Notes under the pieces: model-generated
What the model saw: only the letters and a program-made list of their open reading frames with translations
Told to the model about the DNA's origin: nothing
Database searches by the model: none
Program-made: the position numbers and the translations under genes
Origin: Chlorops oryzae
Lineage: Eukaryota; Arthropoda; Insecta; Diptera; Chloropidae
Direction: 5' to 3'
Length of the DNA: 64,000 bases
Assembly (NCBI GenBank): GCA_020466095.1
Contig: CM035808.1
Location: 79,113,863-79,177,862 of the forward strand
In this document: one piece after another, positions 8,553 through 18,880 of the stretch
Numbering within the stretch: the stretch's first letter is position 1
Layout of the letters: each line of letters starts with the position of its first letter

Positions 8553-9206
8553 ATGTTTGTCGACACAAAAATGTTAATTAGTCAAAAACGAAAGGTTGCC
8601 GGACGAGGATTAATAAATAATTTTATTAATAAACTACCAATAGAACTTCATTTACCGGGCTATCAGTTTTGTGGTCCAGGCACAAAGTTTCAAAAACGAT
8701 TAGCAAGAGGCGACAAAGGTATCAACCCATTGGATTCTGCCTGTAGAGAACACGATATTGCCTATTCTAAATTCAAAGACTTGGAAAATCGTCATATTGC
8801 AGATAAGAATTTAGTGGAAAGAGCTTGGGAGAGAGTTAAATCAACTGACGCGGGTGCTACAGAAAAAGCAAACGCTTGGTTTGTCACAAGCGCTATGAAA
8901 GCTAAATTAAAATTTGGTGGTAGTCTCACAAACTTCATTTAAAATCGAAAGAAGAAGAAAACTGTAAAGAAAAAGAAGGATGGTCCTACAAATGTTTTTA
9001 AGGCTGCAATCAAGAGAGCTACAAGAGAATTGAATACGGCAAAGCCCATTGACTTACATGATGCTATCCAAGTTGCTGAAAAAAAATCTCTATCATCTTC
9101 ACTTAAAAGACGAACCAAAAAAGCAACACCTCGCATAATCCCAGTACCCAAAGTGGGAGGATTTTTACCATTAATACCAATTTTAGCGGGTTTTTTGCGA
9201 TTTTGA
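8553..9206 (+). pseudogene. PLA2-domain Maverick/adintovirus protein, one in-frame stop
   Basis: The frame from ATG 8553 gives a parvovirus-VP1-like phospholipase A2 domain: LPGYQFCGPGTKF (calcium loop), then LDSACREHDIAYSKF with the His-Asp catalytic pair, at residues about 33-72. A TAA at 8940-8942 stops it after 129 residues. The same frame continues without change into a lysine-rich run (RKKKKTVKKKK) and a C-terminal TPRIIPVPKVGGFLPLIPIL hydrophobic segment, which is typical of these proteins. A secondary stop then falls where a partial MITE begins at about 9191-9206, so the true C-terminus is lost. In parvoviruses this domain helps virions leave endosomes; the same role here is inference. 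All visible PLA2 key residues are kept. Confidence 0.85.
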
Positions 9207-9505
9207 CCTGGAAGGTGAAGTTTTTTGGATTTTATATGTTGGCAATTTTTGTTCCTTATGACAAGAGCTACAGCCTCAGAGAGTAAATCGAATTTCTGAA
9301 CGGTTTACAAGATATGAGCCTGAGAAAATGATCACATTTTTACGAAAATGATACCGAGGCCCCAAATCTTTGGGGGCCCATAAAACAAAAAGTGCATGAC
9401 TTTGGGGAAAATTGGGAGACATGGGTCTTTTTTTTTTTAGTCTTTTATCACGTAGTGGTGTCCGTATATGGTTATTTTGCCGTGACTTAAAAAATTACAC
9501 ACAGT
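9191..9505 (+). mobile_element. Partial copy of a Tc1-type MITE (same family as 60039-60506)
   Basis: This block is a near copy, in reverse orientation, of about 60050-60350. It includes AGGTGAAGTTTTTTGGATTT, the GGGCCCATAAAACAAAAAG stretch and the end CACGTAGTGGTGTCCGTATA. Its right end finishes in the terminal repeat ...AATTACACACAGTG at 9505. The left end lacks a terminal repeat and starts within the last codons of the PLA2 gene, so half of the element is missing. Confidence 0.8.
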
Positions 9506-10362
9506 GTTATTTAACGCAAAGAAATCAAAGGCAGAAACAAAAATCTTTCTAAGCAAAAACAAAAAAAAAAAAAGTACCTAGTGGTTTATAGTCAGGCCAG
9601 CCTAGTGGTTTATAGTCAGGCGAGACAATAGAATAACCGACACAGACACACGTGTTCAAATAATTTTTAATATCAAGAGGTGTTTAAGGCCATTAGGGGC
9701 CCCATATACCGACTTTTGTTAAATTTTTTTATGAAAACCACCCCTTTGCCACGCCCACTTTTTCAATTTTTAAAAAATTATAAGCGGAGGTTTAAATATA
9801 CAAAAAATTCTAAGCTTTATTGAAATATTTCGAAAAAGTCCGATTTTGGGGCAGTTTTGGGATTTTTGTGACCGACCCTAGTACTGGAGGTACCCTTAAT
9901 AATGGACCGATCAAGAAAATTTTTGGGGAGGATGTTTGAGGCTACAAATGAGGCATAAGTGCCAAATTTCGTTCCAGTCCCATTTGATTTTCTGGTGTAG
10001 GCGACACCTTTCGAAAAACGCCCTTCTGCCACGCCCACTTTTAAAATTTTTTGAAATCGTAGTACTTACCTTTACACATGTTCAAATATTAAATTTCATC
10101 AAAATATCTTGAAAACTCCCGATTTTAGAGCAGTTTGTGTGTTTTTCGTAACAGACCCTAGTACTGAAGGAACCCCTAGAAATGGTACAATCGGGTCCAT
10201 TCTCGAACCTGTTCATACTCATGTCCCCGTAAGCACGCATGCCAAATTTCGGCAAGATAGCTGAACTTCTTCGATAAGAAAATTGTATAGAGATAGACGG
10301 ACAGACAGACAGACGGACGGACATGTCTAAATGGTATCTCATGGTGACGCTGATCGATTCTA
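9506..10362 (+). repeat. Dispersed fly repeat, left part (split by the 10363-11125 MITE)
   Basis: Non-coding. It contains a short tandem pair CCTAGTGGTTTATAGTCAGG (about 9577 and 9600), repeated CCACGCCCACTTTT motifs, and a GACAGACAGACGGACGGACA run at about 10300 followed by ATGTCTAAATGG. The element resumes after the MITE at 11126 and ends at about 11220 with the hairpin TATACCC...GGGTATA. Repeats with these landmarks also occur in this window at 46919-49026, 53380-55681 and 57650-59500. Class uncertain (Helentron-like or other). Confidence 0.6.
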
Positions 10363-11125
10363 GGGGAAAGTGGTCGAATTCTGACCCCTTAAGAAATTTT
10401 GCTATAAATTCAAAACGCTGATACTCAAGATAAAAACTTTACATGCCATTAGCAAGAGAATATCATCACCTTTGTTTTTGCAATAAAAAGTTTCCATCAA
10501 TAGCCTACTAAATATAAATAATTTTAGAAACATTCAGTATACTAAATTTTGAAGGTTTGAAAATTGGTGTTCTAAATATGACCCCCATCTCTTGTTTTAA
10601 AACCAGAGAAATGCTGTACCCAAATCATATCCTATTGTATTCAGCAATATCCGAAGTTTATTCTTGCGAAGAAAATATTTTAATAACGCTTAAGAATTCG
10701 GTTTTTGGAAATTAGCGTTTTTTTGAATTAGTATGAAAATCGGGGGTCAAATTTTTCCACACGGTTGACTTTCTATAAAAATCGATTTTCTAAGAAACCT
10801 TATATTTTTTTCTCAAGTTTTTATTTTTCCTTTACAGCCCCTTTACACTACTACAATCATACACCTTCAATATTTTGAGAAAAATCTTAATCAGGATAAG
10901 TTACCAATTTTTTTCTAAAACATAAAAGTTATAATTTTTATTTAGAAATTTTAAATTTTAAAATTTTTAATTTTATCTATGAATTAAAAATTTGAAAAAA
11001 TTTGCTTAAAAATCAGCAGCATAATATGTGTTTTACTAGTTGGAAAAAATTGTCAGAACCTTTGCATTCTCATGCTATAGCTAGGGTCATCTTTATACAC
11101 GAGTCAGATTTACCCCACTTTCCCC
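10363..11125. mobile_element. 763-bp MITE with TA target duplication
   Basis: Terminal inverted repeats GGGGAAAGTGG (left) and CCACTTTCCCC (right), each flanked by TA (10361-10362 and 11126-11127), fit the Tc1/mariner rule. The inside is AT-rich and non-coding. It interrupts the dispersed repeat at its ATTCTA/TATATACATT junction. Confidence 0.75.
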
Positions 11126-11225
11126 TATATACATTTTGTATGGTCTATCTCAACTGGTTCTGGGTGTTACACAGAACCACATAAACGCAATATACCCTCG
11201 ACACAGAGTGTGTCGGGTATAAAAA
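11126..11225 (+). repeat. Dispersed fly repeat, right end with terminal hairpin
   Basis: The 3' end of the repeat interrupted by the MITE. It closes with ATATACCCTCGACACAG and GTGTCGGGTATAAAA, an imperfect hairpin seen at the ends of other repeats in this window. Confidence 0.6.
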
Positions 11226-11747
11226 TTGATGGTGAATGACGATTTCAAAGAGAGCAAATATATATGTAAATAGAGAGGCAGGACTATCAAAGGCTTTTAG
11301 TCCCTGGTCTGACGGCATAAAACATGGTTCGGCGAAAATGATAATTTTGTTTCACAGAAATAGTTTTGCTTTGTTTGAAAAATAATGATAGTAAATAAAT
11401 TTTGAAAGCATAGGGAAAACGCCAAAATATGCTCGATTTCTCAAAAATTTATTAAAAATGCATGCATGAACGAAAAGTCTTAAAATATGCAAAAAGGCAT
11501 GCAATATGCATAGGCATGTTTTTGACAGCTCTAGTCATAAGTACTTGAGCCACTTGAGTTATTTATCGAGCAGTTTTAGTTATGATATCACTGAATATTT
11601 CATATCAGCTCTTCTGTAGTGGAATTCAAACTTTTTGATAAATATAATGTAATGTAAAAGTTTATTTAGCTTTTCTAGCTACTTAATAAAAACTTCCATA
11701 TTCCATATATTATATTTTTGGTTTACATGTGCTTATATATGTAAAGC
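11226..11747. other. AT-rich sequence without recognised genes
   Basis: No convincing ORF. A stretch near 11450-11540 is rich in GCATGC and ATATGCA and ends TTTTTGACAGCTCTAG, which resembles a decayed hAT end, but no partner end was found. Confidence 0.3.
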
Positions 11748-11996
11748 TTATAAAATTTTTTTGAAAAATTCTACCACAACCCATTCCCTAGCTTTTCTTT
11801 TAAACGTATTCAAATTTGATTCTGTTTTAATCGCATTAGGCATTGTATTGAATATACTTGCCCCTTTATACATCAAACTATTTTGAGCTGCACTGGACCT
11901 ATACTGTGGCCTTCTAATGTCCTCCTTATGTCCTGATATTCGGTCATATTCGACGCATGAGTACTCTGCTTTAGCGTTCCTCAATAATATGAGCAA
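11748..11996 (-). pseudogene. LINE ORF2 C-terminal fragment
   Basis: 82 residues whose last half, LMYKGASIFNTMPNAIKTES then NTFKRKAREWV, matches the usual end of CR1- or Jockey-type LINE polymerases (W/F-N-x-MP, then S-x-x-x-FK). No RT core is present nearby, so this is a short leftover of a dead insertion. Confidence 0.5.
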
Positions 11997-12467
11997 AATT
12001 TTATCTAATTATTTTTAATTGTATAAAAATAACATATTTTGCTATAAAATATTATGAGTTCTTATGAAAAACCTTTGATTAACACATATATATCTGATTG
12101 TGGGTGATATGGGGTGGAAAAGTTGAGGTTCTGCGATTTTTGGGCTTGCATTTTTTTCTTTGAATTTTTCACTTATTCTGTATATAAATTTTCATCGAAA
12201 TCGGACGTCATGAATTTTTCGGATTTTTTGGTCCAAAACTCTGTAAACTTCTTCTTGCCCCACAAATTTGTTTTCGGTTAATGTCTTATAATTGCTCAAT
12301 ATACCACTGAGGCAAATATAAGCGCTACCAAGCACTCTTTCTCTCGCTACACCCTAGGTTCAAAGCGTACAAACATATCAAATAAACGAAGTCACTAATA
12401 AATAAAAGGTAAAAGTGCAGCTTTAAGATTTGGCGGACCTAATTTACTTCACAAAATTGGATTTTTA
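11997..12467. other. Intergenic sequence, nothing recognised
   Basis: AT-rich, no ORF of note and no clear repeats on reading both strands. Confidence 0.3.
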
Positions 12468-13629
12468 TAACGTATGCGGAATGAAATCCAGAAAAATGTT
12501 TGACATTTGAAAAAATTTATTTAAATTAAAAATTTAAACAACTTTGCAGAGTTTCTTACAAGTCATATTTATATTATATTTTATATAAACATTTTTTTTC
12601 AAGTTAGCTCAAAAATTTTCCATTGGTGTAGCTGTGGAACGTTAGGGGGGTTCATCTCTTTTGGGCCAATTGGTATAATTCAATCCTCCAAGGCTTGCTG
12701 AGTTGCATTCGCGTAATGAGATGACGCTAAATCAGGCCAAAACACAATTTCGTCATCTCCATGATATTTCTCAATGAAACGCTTTAAAACTGGAAGGCAC
12801 TTGTTAATGTAAACATCTGCGTTTACCGCTAGACCGCCCTTGAAAAACACCGGTTCACTGATGCTACGCTCGCTAACTGCCAACCATAAAAGGTCCTTTT
12901 TGGGGAATTTCGTTTTGCGAATGTATTTTACAGTTTCATCCACATCTGCGCCAGGAAGCTTAAAATAAAACTTTGGGGTCCATTCCTTACCTTCAAGAGT
13001 AAAATATGACTCATCATCTATCACACAAAGTACATTGGAACTCGCAGAAAAAAAACTTTGAGAAAGCAGCTTCAGCGAATTCTTTATTCTTGTTTCTTGG
13101 TTTTCTTTCACATCTGGGACGCGTTTTTTTGAATATTTCTTGATACCCATGTCTTGTAGGTGTTTTTTGATTGTATGATCATCGACTTTATACTTTTTTG
13201 CTAAGTACCTATATGATTTTGCTGTCCGGCCCAAAGTTTCGGCTTTCAGTTGAGAACGAACCTTGCTGTTACTTAGATTGCATGTTTTTCCGCTTCCTTT
13301 TTTTCGTGCCACTGATTTTCCACTTTCAAATAGTTGAATAGTTTGATATAAAGTCGATTTTTTAAAATTTAGTTCAACAAAATGCTTAACGACTTCAATA
13401 TTTTTCTTGTTTGGATTATTTTTGCAAAATTCGCAAATTAGTTTTCGACGGTCCACTTCGGTCAGTGACATTTTAAGAACTAAAATATATTTGAACACAC
13501 AAAGCACGTGTTTATTTTGAAGCTTAATGATGTCAATAATTTTGCAATTTTTTTTATCGGTCACCGATTTATTTTACACTATAAAAACTTTTTTTGAAAG
13601 TGCGTCCAGATTTCATTCCGCATACGTTA
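12468..13629 (-). mobile_element. Tc1/mariner element, about 1.16 kb, with matched terminal repeats
   Basis: The left end reads TAACGTATGCGGAATGAAAT and the right end is its inverse (ATTTCATTCCGCATACGTTA), about 24 bp with two mismatches further in. Both ends are flanked by TA. The exact end bases are ambiguous because the flanks are TATA. The only gene is a transposase on the minus strand. Confidence 0.85.
12590..13471 (-). pseudogene. Tc1/mariner (DD37E-like) transposase, inactivated near the third catalytic residue
   Basis: From ATG 13471 (MSLTEVDRR) the frame is open for 263 residues: a two-part helix-turn-helix N-terminus, first Asp in CVIDDESYF, then KFPKKDLLWLAV, and second Asp in VFWPDLASSHYA. 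A TGA at 12680-12682 stops it. The frame then continues through MNPPNVPQL, and a one-base deletion shifts the expected RPIENFW block into another frame, where a PMENF wording can still be read. The third catalytic Glu would fall about 37 residues after the second Asp, as in the mosquito DD37E group. Two lesions (stop and deletion) make it inactive. Its relative at 33446-34447 is better preserved. Confidence 0.85.
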
Positions 13630-13908
13630 TATACAACAAATATTGGCTTTTTTAGTCAATTTTTTTTTATTTTATACTTTTATTTCTTTAAATGGCAGAC
13701 GTGCTTTCAGCCTTGTAGGAGTGTAGGTCTAACTCTTCTTCTTCCTAATCCCTGCAATGTGTTAGAGCTACGCTGCTTCAACATAGGCATAGAGCATGAG
13801 CAAAAGAGAAGCATGCTATAGCAGCGAAATATTTATCTTTGCTCTGGTGAAATGCATTGCCACTTTTATTTTTAATTTGGGGTGATTTTTGAGTATATTA
13901 CATATAAA
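13630..13908. other. Spacer with one arm of an inverted repeat
   Basis: No gene. The segment TGTAGGAGTGTAGGTCTAAC at about 13715-13737 is found inverted at about 14885-14907 with one change, so the two mark the ends of an older insertion of about 1.2 kb that now contains the 13909-14215 MITE. Confidence 0.45.
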
Positions 13909-14215
13909 GGGGTCGTCCATATATTACGTCATCATGCAGGGGGGTGGAGGGAGTCACGCGAATGATGACGCTTGATGATGAGGGGGAGGGGGGTCAATCC
14001 GCAATGATCACGTCATCATCTCTATCGTATAAGAAAACACTATTAAACTATATTTTGAAGAAATTAATTTCTATTTACTTGTGAAATAATAAAGAGCTCA
14101 AAGATGATGTCAAACAAGGCGGGGAGGGGGTTCTGGACGATGACGATTGATGATAAGGGGGAGGAGGGGGTCTAAAATTGTCAAAATCATGCTGACGTAA
14201 TATATGGACGGCCCC
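13909..14215. mobile_element. 307-bp MITE with long terminal inverted repeats
   Basis: Left end GGGGTCGTCCATATATTACG, right end the inverse of GGGGCCGTCCATATATTACG. Purine-rich GGGGGAGG tracts follow inside each end. AAA stands on both sides (13906-13908 and 14216-14218) and may be a 3-bp target duplication. No coding capacity. Superfamily not decided. Confidence 0.75.
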
Positions 14216-14575
14216 AAAGTATCTACCAAACTCATAAAATGATATGAAATGCTTGAAAAACATAAATCTTATCAAGGAAACTCAATTCTTAGGAGAAATA
14301 TAAATTGTTTTTTTTAGTCCTACCTTGTCCACATAACTTTTTGATCACACTGTTTCAGCAAAAATACTAAATTCTATGTACGATCAAATTCGTAGCCGTA
14401 GTCAAAAATATATGTCAATTTACTATAAAATGAAAATATTCGTGCACATTAAGCAAAAACATAACCTAATACATTTATTAAAGTTTCAATTATGAACTTT
14501 TCAAGCAATATAAAAAACCGAGCCGACGCCGTGTTTCTTTGATAATTTTCTTGCAAGTGGCATCATAGTGCCACA
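14216..14575. other. AT-rich spacer
   Basis: No gene or repeat recognised in this stretch on either strand. Confidence 0.3.
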
Positions 14576-14706
14576 TTAGTGGTACTCATGCAGCTTCGCA
14601 AATTCCTTCGCAACTTTTCCCATCGTAAATTTTCATATAAATTTTGACAGTTGTGTGACAAATTTCTCATTTCCCACAATTTGCGAAGCTGCATGAGTCC
14701 CACTAT
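14576..14706. repeat. 131-bp inverted repeat (hairpin)
   Basis: The arm at about 14578-14604 (AGTGGTACTCATGCAGCTTC) and its inverse at about 14680-14706 (GAAGCTGCATGAGTCCCACT) are about 27 bp with one mismatch. The loop is about 75 bp. Probably a small MITE end pair or the loop of the larger inverted repeat around it. Confidence 0.7.
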
Positions 14707-14729
14707 TGTGTCTACCCGTATTGTTGTTG

Positions 14730-14855
14730 GTAGCTTTCTGGTGAATTTCTCGAAAGAGTTGAATTTCCTATTCCTGCCTAAGATTTTTGTTTGTAGCTTT
14801 TTGGTGAATTTCTCGAAAGAGTTGAATTTCCTATACCTGCCTAATGGTGAATTTC
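14730..14855. repeat. Two-unit tandem repeat, 63-bp period
   Basis: The unit starting GTAGCTTTCTGGTGAATTTC at 14730 recurs at 14793 with two or three changes, followed by a partial third unit (TGGTGAATTTCT) at about 14843. The period is a multiple of three, but no real gene covers it. Confidence 0.8.
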
Positions 14856-15029
14856 TTATTAGCGGCAGAGGCTTTTCGACGTCGAGAGTTAGGCCTACAC
14901 TCCTACATGCTTTCAGCAAATTGAAAGACGGTAATGCGCAATGACAGCATATAGAACTATAGCTGCAACTTCGGTCAAATTTTGGAGCGAGCCACCAAGT
15001 TTTGGTGGAAAAGTTAAACTGTGGGGAAC

Positions 15030-15670
15030 CACGCCATAGCTCATACCATACAATACTACAAGTGGCACTCTCATTTTTTTTTAAATTTGCTAGTAGGTTT
15101 GATAAGAATACATAAGAGCGAATACGACAGAGAGAATAATCGGTATGAGTGCGACTGAAAACGACTGATAGCTGTGGGGAGTTGAAATTTGTTCTTGACT
15201 ATATCGCACCCTTGCTACTAAATCGGCACAATTCAAAATTTCGCATTTCTCGAAAATCATTCAATCTCTCTTGAAACTAAGGAGAGTTAATATTTTTTCG
15301 AAATTTATATTACTCTCAATCGAATGCTGAATCAGTCAATACAAGCATTAACTTTGTAGGTGTTGGGTTTCTTACAGAAAAATGCAATCAAACATAAAAA
15401 AAAATTGATGAAAAAATTTTGAATTGTGCCGATTTATTACCAAGGGTGCGATATGTTAGTGATACTGGCATTGTATGTACACGCGTTTTGGTGAAAGTCT
15501 AAACTTTTTTGCGGCTGTATTGCTTTTGTTGAATGTCCAAACTGTGTGGTAAAAGTCCATGCTCCATTCAATTTTTCCACCTCCCCTCACCCGTCTCGGT
15601 GATTTTTTCCCGCCATAACCAAGTGTCACTTGTAGTATTGTATGGCTCATATTATAGCTTGGTGAACCAC
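15030..15670. repeat. Nested inverted repeats (one MITE inside another)
   Basis: Outer arms: GTAGTATTGTATGG with ACTTGTAG occurs inverted at about 15035-15072 and direct at about 15623-15665. Inner arms: TATCGCACCCTTG...CGGCACAATTCAAAATTT at about 15200-15240 is mirrored at about 15415-15455 over about 41 bp. The inner element (about 256 bp) therefore lies within the outer one. Neither codes for protein. Confidence 0.7.
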
Positions 15671-15699
15671 GTAATAGAAGCACACAGTGGATTAAAGCT

Positions 15700-16176
15700 T
15701 TGCTTAGTTTAGGAGATATAATCAAAAACTTACTTAAAGTACCTTAGACTTGTTCCGATCATAAACGTATGTTGCAGAGTTTTTCTATTGTTTTTTAGCT
15801 ACAAATATTCCCACACAGTGTACTTGAACTTTGCTTACTTTAGGAGATATAGTCAAAAGCTGGCAAAAAGAGCCCTAAAAATCGGGACTTTCCACTATAA
15901 AAATGACCTCTATTAGCATTTTAATTAGTGCAGACACGTTCAGATCCCGTAAGCATGTTTGGAAAAGTTTGTTAAGCTTCCTACCGGCTACAAATTTTTC
16001 AAAGATAGTACATATAGGAAAAATTTGGATTCCTTTCAGGCTATGCACAGAAAAGAAAAATAATAAGATTTTTTGGGTGCTTTTTAAAAAAATTATTATT
16101 ATATATATTTTTGTTTGTGTTCACTAGACCGTTAGCTACAACTTTGCCAAAGACAGCTAACCGATATCTCCAAGTC
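15700..16176. other. Non-coding, with a short diverged direct repeat
   Basis: TTTAGGAGATATAATCAAAA at about 15707 and TTTAGGAGATATAGTCAAAA at about 15839 are copies 132 bp apart. Nothing else was recognised. Confidence 0.4.
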
Positions 16177-16446
16177 TTACGGAGGTGTTGAACAAAAACT
16201 GATGCTACTTTTTATTCGTTGTAAATAATTTTCAAAAGCATAATCCGAACCGCTAACTGGATCGCCCATCTGCTCCACCATTTGTTTTATATGGAGCAAG
16301 TTATGAATGTTATACGATATGATATTTTTACCAAATATTATTCGAAATTCTTCAACCAAAAGCTGCAACATTCGCTGAAAGGTTTCCAAATTTGACTTTC
16401 TGTGGTACGGGCAGCACTGCATCCCATACGCGCAATGCAGTGACAT
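16177..16446 (-). pseudogene. Fragment of a DNA-transposon protein (FENYLQ-type domain)
   Basis: 89 residues with SYNIHNLLHI, VEQMGDPVSGSDYAFENYLQ. This wording (HNLLHL then FENYLQ or FENYM) recurs in large insect transposase-domain proteins, which I recall as CACTA- or KDZ-related. The usual neighbouring domains are missing and the fragment is isolated, 270 bp downstream of mRpL19. Alternative: chance similarity in a short ORF, but the match of two spaced motifs makes that less likely. Confidence 0.4.
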
Positions 16447-16715
16447 AAATTCTATGCTATGCTTTGCTAGGTGATCACTAATTGAAGCTTTAAGGCGAAG
16501 GCCTCCGTTCTCCGTGCTCTTAGCATGTAAGTTATAAATTTATTAATAACTTTCATTTTGAAATAACTAAATAAATAAATTCAAAAATGACGGCAATTCA
16601 GCAATTGATGTAATGTTTTTTTTTTTCATAAAATACAGAGACTAGCACTCATAAGTATTTCGTGTGAACGTTTATATCGAACCTTTTGCACAATTTTTAC
16701 TCTTCTAAATATTTG
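16447..16715 (-). other. mRpL19 3' flank
   Basis: Sequence downstream of the mRpL19 stop codon. On the minus strand an AATAAA-like signal occurs at about 16541-16536, roughly 175 bp past the stop, and another AT-rich stretch near 16570, so the 3' UTR probably ends here. No other gene. Confidence 0.4.
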
Positions 16716-17731
16716 TTAACCTAATTTCGTGGGTTTAATAAATGAGGTCCTTCGCTTGTTACGTCTACGTTGTAGTTCAAGGTTTTCCAATTGAGTATGA
16801 ATTTCTGCAAATATTTCTTTTTGCTCTTCGTCAGTAATGGTTGAGCAATATCGTTTCATCAAATCAAATTTTTCCCATGGCCTCTGACGTTCTTTAGCAG
16901 TTCGACGGCGCTTATCATTTAAAAATTCATCAATATTTGATATACCCTGTAAGTTCTGTTGCTCCCAACGCTCTAACCATGGGCGTGGACGTAGGACAAC
17001 TTTGGTGTCATTGGTCGGTACAGCAGAGTCCTGCTCAATAGCTTCAGGAACGAGATTTATATCAAATGTACTATATTTGGGAAGCGCATCGCGTAAGTAA
17101 ATCAAGTGGTCGTCCAAACGTTTCTCAAAACGAAGAACCTCTATCTTAAGAAGTGTTGGATCATAGACATCGTAACGGATTTCAACACCTTGATGACTGA
17201 TAACATTTCGCAAAATAAATCTATTGTGCAAACCAGAACGATCTCTGTGTATACAAATACCTGTAAATAATAATATAATAAAATTTAATTGTCATCGACA
17301 GCTGGTAATATACTACCTACCAACAAATCTAGTAATTTTGCCTTGATCATGTGAATTAGAGCTAAGAACTCTCAATATAGAACCTACATAGAACTCGGGG
17401 ATTTCAAGGTTAGCTCGGCGGTTCAACATATCAATTCGCTCTAGTTTCTCGCGTATTGAATTGCGCCATTGTATTTTTGGATCCGGCAAAAACTCGCGAT
17501 ATCCAAAACGATAATTTTTTGGTGGACCTACTGGCTTTGGTAGTGGTTCTTTTACACTTTTTACGTTAGAAAATGAAGAATGCAAGACATTACGTGCCTT
17601 GGAAAAAAGTGTTGCTAAGGAAAGAGTAATGAATTTATTACCATTTAACTCTATCATAGCGATTTCTTACCCATTATTATATTTGGTTTGAGCACATTTT
17701 TTCTTGTTGAAATAGAACCCACAAAACTCAT
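16716..17731 (-). CDS. mRpL19: Mitochondrial ribosomal protein L19 (bL19m)
   Basis: Three exons: 17731-17671, 17614-17321 and 17260-16716, giving about 299 residues, close to the length I expect for insect mRpL19. Both introns (56 and 60 bp) have GT...AG ends, and phases join cleanly (NIIM-ATLFSKAR and RFVG-ICI). Recognisable family text includes YRFGYREFLPDP, REKLERIDMLNRR, IPEFYVGSILRV, FILRNVISHQGVEIRYDVY, EVLRFEKRLDDHLIYLRDAL and PRPWLERWEQQNLQG. The N-terminus is rich in Ser, Thr, Arg and Lys without acids at first (MSFVGSISTRKN), which suits a mitochondrial import signal. The product is a structural protein of the large mitoribosomal subunit in the matrix. It is the only clear host gene in the window and seems intact. 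Confidence 0.95.
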
Positions 17732-18002
17732 GTTGATTAAAAGTCGTATGCTGAGTCTTTTGTCAAACCCTCAAGCCATATATAAAGATAGGCAAAAAAC
17801 CATTTAGGCCCATTTGCTACCACCCCAGTTGAAAGTTTTTAGTCACGTAATCTTCCCAAAATGTTAATATTTTCATACGTTTTTTGGTTTTCGGAAAGAA
17901 AATTTTAATTGAAGCAATAGCCAGCGTTGCCACAGAGAACAATTTGGTTTTCCCTACAATCTTCAGAAAAATATGGAAAATTCCGTACACATTACCAAAG
18001 CC
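17732..18002. other. mRpL19 upstream flank
   Basis: About 270 bp before the mRpL19 start, up to the first dispersed repeat. It should hold the core promoter. No TATA box at a standard position was seen. Confidence 0.35.
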
Positions 18003-18510
18003 ACCCTCTCGGCACAGTCTTGCACCCATCTTCGATGTTGGCTGCGCGACTTGAACATATCGTTGACGTCACTTGCAAGACTAAAGCACAGATGGCGTCG
18101 ATGCAAAATCCATACAAATGTCGCGAGCTTCGTGGACGACACTTTGCAGGACATGCCATTCATGAAGTCACGCATCCCATGCGTGGAGGAAGTCATTCAT
18201 GACTGTCTTGCGTAATGCAAACATTAATAATTCTAACAATATTTTAACAATTTCAATAAAACGCTTATTTAACATGACATTGTAATATTTATTATATCTA
18301 TATACATATATAAATAATTGATTATTTTTAATCTTTTTAACAAATATTAACAAATCAACATAGAACGTGATTGCCAAACGAAATGAGAATGTCAAACTCG
18401 GCTTAGTTATGATGCCGTATGGAAAATTCAAAATTGGCTTGGTTATAATAACGATGTCATCGAACACTTCATGCACGATTTTGTCTTCAGCGACCGATTT
18501 CCGAAAGGGC
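18003..18510. repeat. Dispersed repeat family 'CTCTCGGCAC', copy A
   Basis: Starts CCTCTCGGCACAGTCTTGCA and runs through GGCGTCGATGCAAAATCCAT, GACATGCCATTCATGAAGTC and AATAAAACGCTTATTTAACA to ACCGATTTCCGAAAG. Two further copies lie at 31780-33298 (interrupted) and 35930-36466. Non-coding; ORFs over it are shadows that recur in all copies. Class unknown. Confidence 0.8.
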
Positions 18511-18880
18511 ATACACGCTGAAATAAATTTGCAAATTTGCTTGCAAGCACGTTTGAGCACTGGACATACACGCTCAACAAAACGCCAAATACTTGCTCAA
18601 ACATCAATTGATTTGGAGCTTGAAGCAGCAAACGCTGAAAGATAAAAATATAAATATATAATAAATATATTTGAAAAAGAAACTTCACAGTTGAAACTGA
18701 TATATATTTTTAAATTCGTCAATTTTCTTCAAATTTATTTTCTTTTGTATTATATTTTTGATATATCTTATATTAAAATTTTTAATTAATTTTAAATTAT
18801 TTAATATTATATTTTGGAGTATATTGCTAAAAAATTCCTGCCATGCCCCATTACAAGGATTTGACATCTTTCGACCAACG
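18511..18880. other. Very AT-rich spacer
   Basis: Sequence after repeat copy A. A diverged pair ACACGCTGAAATAAATTTGC / ACACGCTCAACAAAACGCC occurs at about 18510 and 18568. No gene. Confidence 0.3.

Larger units (their letters stand above)
2000..9206. mobile_element. Degraded Maverick/Polinton (adintovirus-like) element
   Basis: Several genes that travel together in Mavericks/Polintons and adintoviruses sit side by side: a penton-like protein, a DDE integrase with C-terminal chromodomain, a DUF8207-type protein, an FtsK/A32-like packaging ATPase and a PLA2-domain protein, plus a BIR protein. Six are on the minus strand and the PLA2 gene is on the plus strand. No protein-primed DNA polymerase, no double-jelly-roll major capsid gene and no maturation protease could be seen, so the copy is incomplete. 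Terminal inverted repeats were not identified; the limits given are those of the recognised genes. The left edge abuts the duplicated gypsy piece and the right edge abuts a partial MITE. Several genes carry stops or frameshifts. Confidence 0.85.

Noticed and set aside
14075..14275. Pro- and Ser-rich ORF
   Set aside because: It is the purine-rich inner part of the 13909-14215 MITE read on the other strand.
17963..18215. Several overlapping ORFs on both strands
   Set aside because: They fall in repeat copy A and recur in copies B and C with stops and shifts; non-coding.
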